Assembly: GCA_947085425.1 (NCBI GenBank)
Contig: CAMTWK010000023.1
Location: forward strand, 1-19,439
Source of the DNA: UKL13-2 sp947085425
Lineage (GTDB): Bacteria > Pseudomonadota > Gammaproteobacteria > Burkholderiales > Usitatibacteraceae
DNA length: 19,439 nucleotides
Direction: 5' to 3'
Made by a program: the position numbers and the translations under genes
Notes under the pieces: generated by a model
What the model was told of the DNA's origin: nothing
Database searches by the model: none
Seen by the model: only the letters and a program-made list of their open reading frames with translations
Shown: one piece after another, positions 16,843 through 19,439 of the stretch
Layout: each line of letters opens with the position of its first letter
How positions within the stretch are numbered: position 1 is the stretch's first letter

Positions 16843-16890
16843 CGGATGCAATCTTTTTGACGGATGCAATCTTTTTGACGGACGCAAAAG
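16843..16890. repeat. Tandem 18-bp repeat upstream of the surface-protein operon
   Basis: CGGATGCAATCTTTTTGA occurs twice in direct tandem (16843-16860, 16861-16878), followed by a partial third copy CGGACGCAAAAG. It lies about 75-120 bp upstream of the TATAAT box, in non-coding DNA. The GGATGC core also occurs in the palindrome before the barrel gene. It may be an activator array, or simply a small slippage-prone repeat. Confidence 0.7.
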
Positions 16891-17137
16891 GTGCGACATG
16901 TCAAAACACTCAAGCCCTTGCAGATATTTCAACGCCCCCCAAACTGCAAGTCCGTTCACCATGACTGCTACTGCGCACGCATCGCCCGTCGGATGACACG
17001 AGACTTCAAATATTGCACGCAATGATATCAAAACCAGCGATAAAAGTACATTATTTTCAATAGGTTACATTAGTTTACTGATGTTAAATCTTCGATGCCA
17101 TAAATATGATTATTTCGTCGACTCAGGCGAAGCCAGT
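16891..17137. other. Intergenic region without a supported gene
   Basis: This region runs between the divergent surface-protein operon and tRNA-Ser. It becomes AT-rich after about 17000. Short open frames on both strands have no ribosome binding site and no recognisable protein. Nothing else was seen. Confidence 0.5.
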
Positions 17138-17143
17138 TATAAT
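17138..17143 (+). promoter_or_regulatory. -10 box of the tRNA-Ser promoter
   Basis: TATAAT lies 31 bases before the tRNA 5' end. The -35 region (TTCGTCGACT, about 17114-17123) is a weak match to TTGACA. It is the only plausible promoter directly before the tRNA. Confidence 0.55.
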
Positions 17144-17174
17144 TCGGCTCGCATAAGGTCTGACGCAAAAAGAT

Positions 17175-17265
17175 GGAGAGGTGGCAGAGTGGTCGAATGC
17201 ACCGGACTCGAAATCCGGCATACCGGTCTCCGGTATCGTGGGTTCAAATCCCACCCTCTCCGCCA
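17175..17265 (+). tRNA. tRNA-Ser (anticodon CGA), reads UCG
   Basis: This is a 91-nt class II tRNA. The acceptor arms GGAGAGG and CCTCTCC pair fully. The anticodon stem CCGGA/TCCGG holds loop CTCGAAA with anticodon CGA at 17209-17211. A long variable arm TACCGG-TCT-CCGGTA is present, as expected for serine tRNA. The T arm is TGGGTTCAAATCCCA, and 3' CCA is encoded at 17263-17265. A terminator follows directly. Confidence 0.97.
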
Positions 17266-17289
17266 AAAAAGCCCTCACGGGCTTTTTTT
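17265..17289. terminator. Bidirectional terminator shared by tRNA-Ser and the peroxiredoxin gene
   Basis: AAAAAAGCCC-TCAC-GGGCTTTTTT forms a stem with a GC core and flanking A/T runs. It gives a T-tract on both strands. It starts at the last base of the tRNA on the plus strand and lies 26 bases past the peroxiredoxin stop on the minus strand. Confidence 0.9.
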
Positions 17290-17315
17290 ATTTTGTAAGA
17301 TTTTTTGCGGCGCGC

Positions 17316-17837
17316 TCATTGTGCCCGCAGGGCATCGAGAACAACCTTGGCGTGGCCACGCGGTTCGCTGACAACAAATGTTGCGGCGATTTTGCCGGTG
17401 TTGTCAACAATGAAAGTAGTGCGTTTGGCAAACCGATACAAGCCAAAATCAACAATGCTCCCGAAGGCGGATGCAGCTGCAGCGGATACATCTGCCAATA
17501 TTGGCAGTTTGACCTGATGCGCGTCGGCAAATTGTTTGTTGCCATTTGTATCCGAGATGGCAACAAAAAATACCCGGCATTCCAATCGTTCAAACTCGGA
17601 ATTGAGCGTGGCAAATTCCTCAATTTGCCCCAGACAACGTGACGTATTGTCGCGCGGGAAAAATGCCAACACCGTCCGCGCGCCCGCCATTGGCATTTCG
17701 AACGCATTGCCAAACTGGTCAACGGCTTTAAACGCTGGTGCCTGCATACCCGGCACCAACGGATCACTGCGCTGGGCATAGGTCACACCCAACACAAATA
17801 GAATTGCGACAAAAAGCACTAGAAGTAGGATTTCCAT
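17316..17837 (-). CDS. Membrane-anchored 1-Cys peroxiredoxin (AhpC/TSA, BCP-like)
   Basis: This gene encodes 173 residues. Family members reduce hydrogen peroxide and organic peroxides through a cysteine. Residues 3-19 are a hydrophobic segment, so the protein is probably tethered to the inner membrane with the domain in the periplasm, or is a secreted form. The thioredoxin-fold domain spans about 26-172. The catalytic motif PxxxTxxC is intact as PRDNTSRC (P61, T65, C68), and the conserved arginine is likely R139 before TTFIVD. The usual BCP resolving cysteine five residues after the active one is missing (CLGQIE instead of CTTEAC); the only other cysteine is C87. This suggests a 1-Cys enzyme using an outside thiol (inference). 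No clear ribosome binding site precedes the ATG. It is convergent with tRNA-Ser and shares its terminator. Confidence 0.88.
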   Translation of the reverse strand: MEILLLVLFVAILFVLGVTYAQRSDPLVPGMQAPAFKAVDQFGNAFEMPMAGARTVLAFFPRDNTSRCLGQIEEFATLNSEFERLECRVFFVAISDTNGNKQFADAHQVKLPILADVSAAAASAFGSIVDFGLYRFAKRTTFIVDNTGKIAATFVVSEPRGHAKVVLDALRAQ

Positions 17838-17983
17838 GCGTTCATTCTATTGGCATTCTGCGAGTTATGAAAACTCGACCAAAATGGCCGGGGCGCATGG
17901 GTATCAAATTCGCATCCCTGCAAACAACCTCAATGAACAGCAGCGTCTCCATCGTGTTGTCAATTAACTGACAGCAAAACAAA
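17838..17983. other. Intergenic region between peroxiredoxin and tRNA-Arg
   Basis: It should hold the minus-strand promoter of the peroxiredoxin gene, but no convincing -35/-10 pair was found. An open plus-strand frame crossing it has no ribosome binding site and overlaps the peroxiredoxin gene antisense, so it was not called. Confidence 0.4.
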
Positions 17984-18014
17984 TTGCGGGGAGTGCGTTA
18001 AACTTTCCCCGCAA
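17984..18014. promoter_or_regulatory. Perfect 9-bp dyad before tRNA-Arg, flanking a possible -10
   Basis: TTGCGGGGA (17984-17992) and TCCCCGCAA (18006-18014) are perfect inverted arms around the 13-base GTGCGTTAAACTT. The TTAAAC inside (17997-18002) is placed like a -10 box, about 24 bases before the tRNA. No T-run follows, so it is unlikely to be a terminator. It may be an operator over the tRNA promoter (inference). Confidence 0.45.
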
Positions 18015-18025
18015 ACAAACATCAT

Positions 18026-18101
18026 GCCCTCGTAGCTCAGTGGATAGAGCACCTTCCTCCTAAGAAGGGGGTCACACGTTCGATTCGTGTCGGGGGCGCC
18101 A
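18026..18101 (+). tRNA. tRNA-Arg (anticodon CCU), reads AGG
   Basis: This is a 76-nt tRNA. The acceptor arms GCCCTCG and CGGGGGC pair with one G-T. The anticodon stem CCTTC/GAAGG holds loop CTCCTAA with anticodon CCT at 18059-18061. The D arm is TAGCTCAGTGGATAGAGCA and the T arm is ACACGTTCGATTCGTGT. CCA is encoded at 18099-18101. No terminator is visible right after it. Confidence 0.97.
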
Positions 18102-18380
18102 ACGACTTGGCGCAATCCAGATATTCGTCATTGGCAAACTTTGATGCCGTCAACCTGATCTGGAAATATCGCCATGGACGGCTTGGCACCGACCAAACGC
18201 CCCGCCAATTGTTGCCGGTCAAACCATGGTTGCCTGCAGCACCCTTTTGTTAGCGATTGGCTGCAGTGCCCGGTCTGGGCGACCAATCCACGTCTGTGAG
18301 ACGGGAAATTATCTTTTTAAACATAGTGACATATATAACGCCGCATACTTGATGTTCACTCAAGGCTCCTGCTTGTTCGT
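18102..18380. other. Region between tRNA-Arg and the transposase remnant
   Basis: A plus-strand frame is open from the tRNA end to a TAG at 18251-18253, about 50 codons, with no start and no family I recognise; it could be a gene scrap. A 7-bp inverted pair TCCAGAT/ATCTGGA lies at 18116-18164. The AT-rich stretch near 18310-18345 (TATATAA) could be the transposase promoter. No integrase, direct repeat of the tRNA end or clear IS terminal repeat was seen. Confidence 0.35.
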
Positions 18381-18391
18381 AAGGAGCGCAC

Positions 18392-19298
18392 ATGCGTAAG
18401 CTGGAAATTGCAGATTCCGAGATTATGAGAATTGCCATCCAACAAGAGATTGCTCGATCCGGCGAGTCGCGGTACGACCATCGATTGCATGGCTTGTTGC
18501 TTCTGACGGGCGGTCAGAGTTGTCAGCAGATAGCCGAACTTTTTGGCGAAGACCGGCGCACGGTGCAGCGTTGGGTCAAACGTTTTGAGGAGCATGGATT
18601 GGACGGCATGCGCGATGGCGAGCGTTTGGGAAGACCGGCTTGTCTGGATGCCAAGCAGTGGGTTGCACTGGGACGCAACCTGCGGGCAGCCCCGCTGATT
18701 TCGGTCATGTTGGACACCTGTGGGACGGCAAGTTTTTGTCCTCACACCTCGCACAGCGCTACCAGGTCGTTCTGGGCGTGCGTCAATGCCAGCGCATCTT
18801 CAGACAGATGGGCTTTCGTTTGCGCAAGCCTCGGCCACAGTTGGCTCAGTCTGACCCGGTGCTGGTGGCGGCCTTTAAAAAAACTGCACAGTCTGGCAAG
18901 GCGAAAGGATGTTGATCAATGGAGTCTGGACGAATGCCACTTCCAACATCACGGCACACCTTGCCGAATGTGGGCACCCCATGAGGTCAAAGACCCGGTG
19001 TTGACCCACGCGCCCACGCGCAAATCGATAGCTTGCCTTGGCGCGGTGAGCTTGGCGACAGAAAAATTCGCATACAGCTCGTGCGACGCGTTCGACTCCA
19101 AAACATTCGCCACATTTCTCAAGTTACTACTGCGCCACCGCACGCACGGCAAACGCATGGTAATCGTTTTGGACAACACCAGATACCACTCCTAGTTGCT
19201 CGCGCCTTTGCTGCAAAATGCTGACACTCCTATTCCTGCCGCCTTACAGCCCGCAGTTGGCGCCGATAGTGCGAGTCTGGAAACTCGCCCGAAGCTAG
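18392..19298 (+). pseudogene. Degenerate IS630-family transposase
   Basis: The start is well supported by AAGGAG at 18381-18386. The first frame gives an N-terminal helix-turn-helix (QSCQQIAELFGEDRRTVQRWVKRF in two halves). Near 18695 the family sequence moves to another frame (ADFGHVGHLWDGKFLSSHL, VLGVRQCQRIFRQMGFRLRKPRP) and returns to the first near the A7 run at about 18880. There it shows WSLDECHFQ with the first catalytic D and IVLDNTRYH with the second. TAG at 19193-19195 then stops it. Beyond a further frame change, LTLLFLPPYSPQLAPIVRVWKLAR continues (read in two parts) to a TAG at 19296. The third catalytic residue, normally E in APIERVW, is V. About 30-50 C-terminal residues are missing. 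The copy is therefore inactive. Confidence 0.88.
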
Positions 19299-19439
19299 CC
19301 TGCATATTTCATGGGGTTGCGTTCGAGAGTGGGTCGATTGGCGTGTGATTTTTCGTTCGACTGACCACGGCATAGCGAGCCGTGTTTGGCAAATGAGCAC
19401 GGGAAGAGAACGGAAAAGCGCATGTTCAGCGGCCTGCTA
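19299..19439. other. Sequence beyond the transposase remnant to the window edge
   Basis: The rest of an IS630 transposase C-terminus is not recognisable here, and no IS end or next gene could be identified before the window stops. Confidence 0.4.

Noticed and set aside
16843..16890. CRISPR-like array
   Set aside because: The units are 18 bp in direct tandem without spacers, and no cas genes are near.
17738..17971. Plus-strand frame crossing the start of the peroxiredoxin gene
   Set aside because: No ribosome binding site, no recognisable protein, and it overlaps a well-supported gene antisense.
18026..18391. Genomic island or prophage att site at tRNA-Arg
   Set aside because: No integrase and no direct repeat of the tRNA 3' end were seen in the window; the only mobile trace is the IS630 remnant.

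Overview
The window looks like a chromosomal segment of a Gram-negative bacterium, most plausibly a betaproteobacterium (inference). Supporting this are a very large outer-membrane-type beta-barrel protein, Sec signal peptides ending in AHA/THA/FAQ-type sites, tRNA genes with encoded CCA, GGAGG-type ribosome binding sites and a roughly 50-55% G+C impression. No rRNA, CRISPR array or phage gene was seen.

About 85% of the window (1-16633) is one block of four minus-strand genes for exported, repeat-built proteins. In transcription order: (i) a 207-residue secreted single-domain protein (16633-16010) behind a TATAAT -10 box and an upstream 18-bp tandem repeat; (ii) a 1003-residue secreted DUF11-type multidomain protein (15929-12918), closed by a strong hairpin terminator; (iii) a giant protein of about 2780 residues (12703-4358), with a signal peptide, many DUF11/DUF7933-like beta-sandwich modules, two SdrD-B/Cna-like modules, an invasin-like Ig stretch and a C-terminal outer-membrane beta-barrel of about 775 residues; (iv) a second giant repeat protein (4361 to beyond position 1), whose start codon overlaps the stop of the barrel gene as ATGA. 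Shared modules, shared four-cysteine patterns and translational coupling suggest one surface-exposed assembly, perhaps with the barrel protein as its outer-membrane base. No function is known to me for this set as a whole; it is the best candidate in the window for an undescribed system.

The right part (16634-19439) is mixed: a long intergenic regulatory region, tRNA-Ser(CGA) with a terminator shared with a convergent membrane-anchored 1-Cys peroxiredoxin, tRNA-Arg(CCU) preceded by a perfect 9-bp dyad, and a decayed IS630-family transposase with two frameshifts, a premature stop and a lost catalytic glutamate.

Domain names are assigned from sequence patterns alone. Residue positions come from hand counting and may be off by a few.
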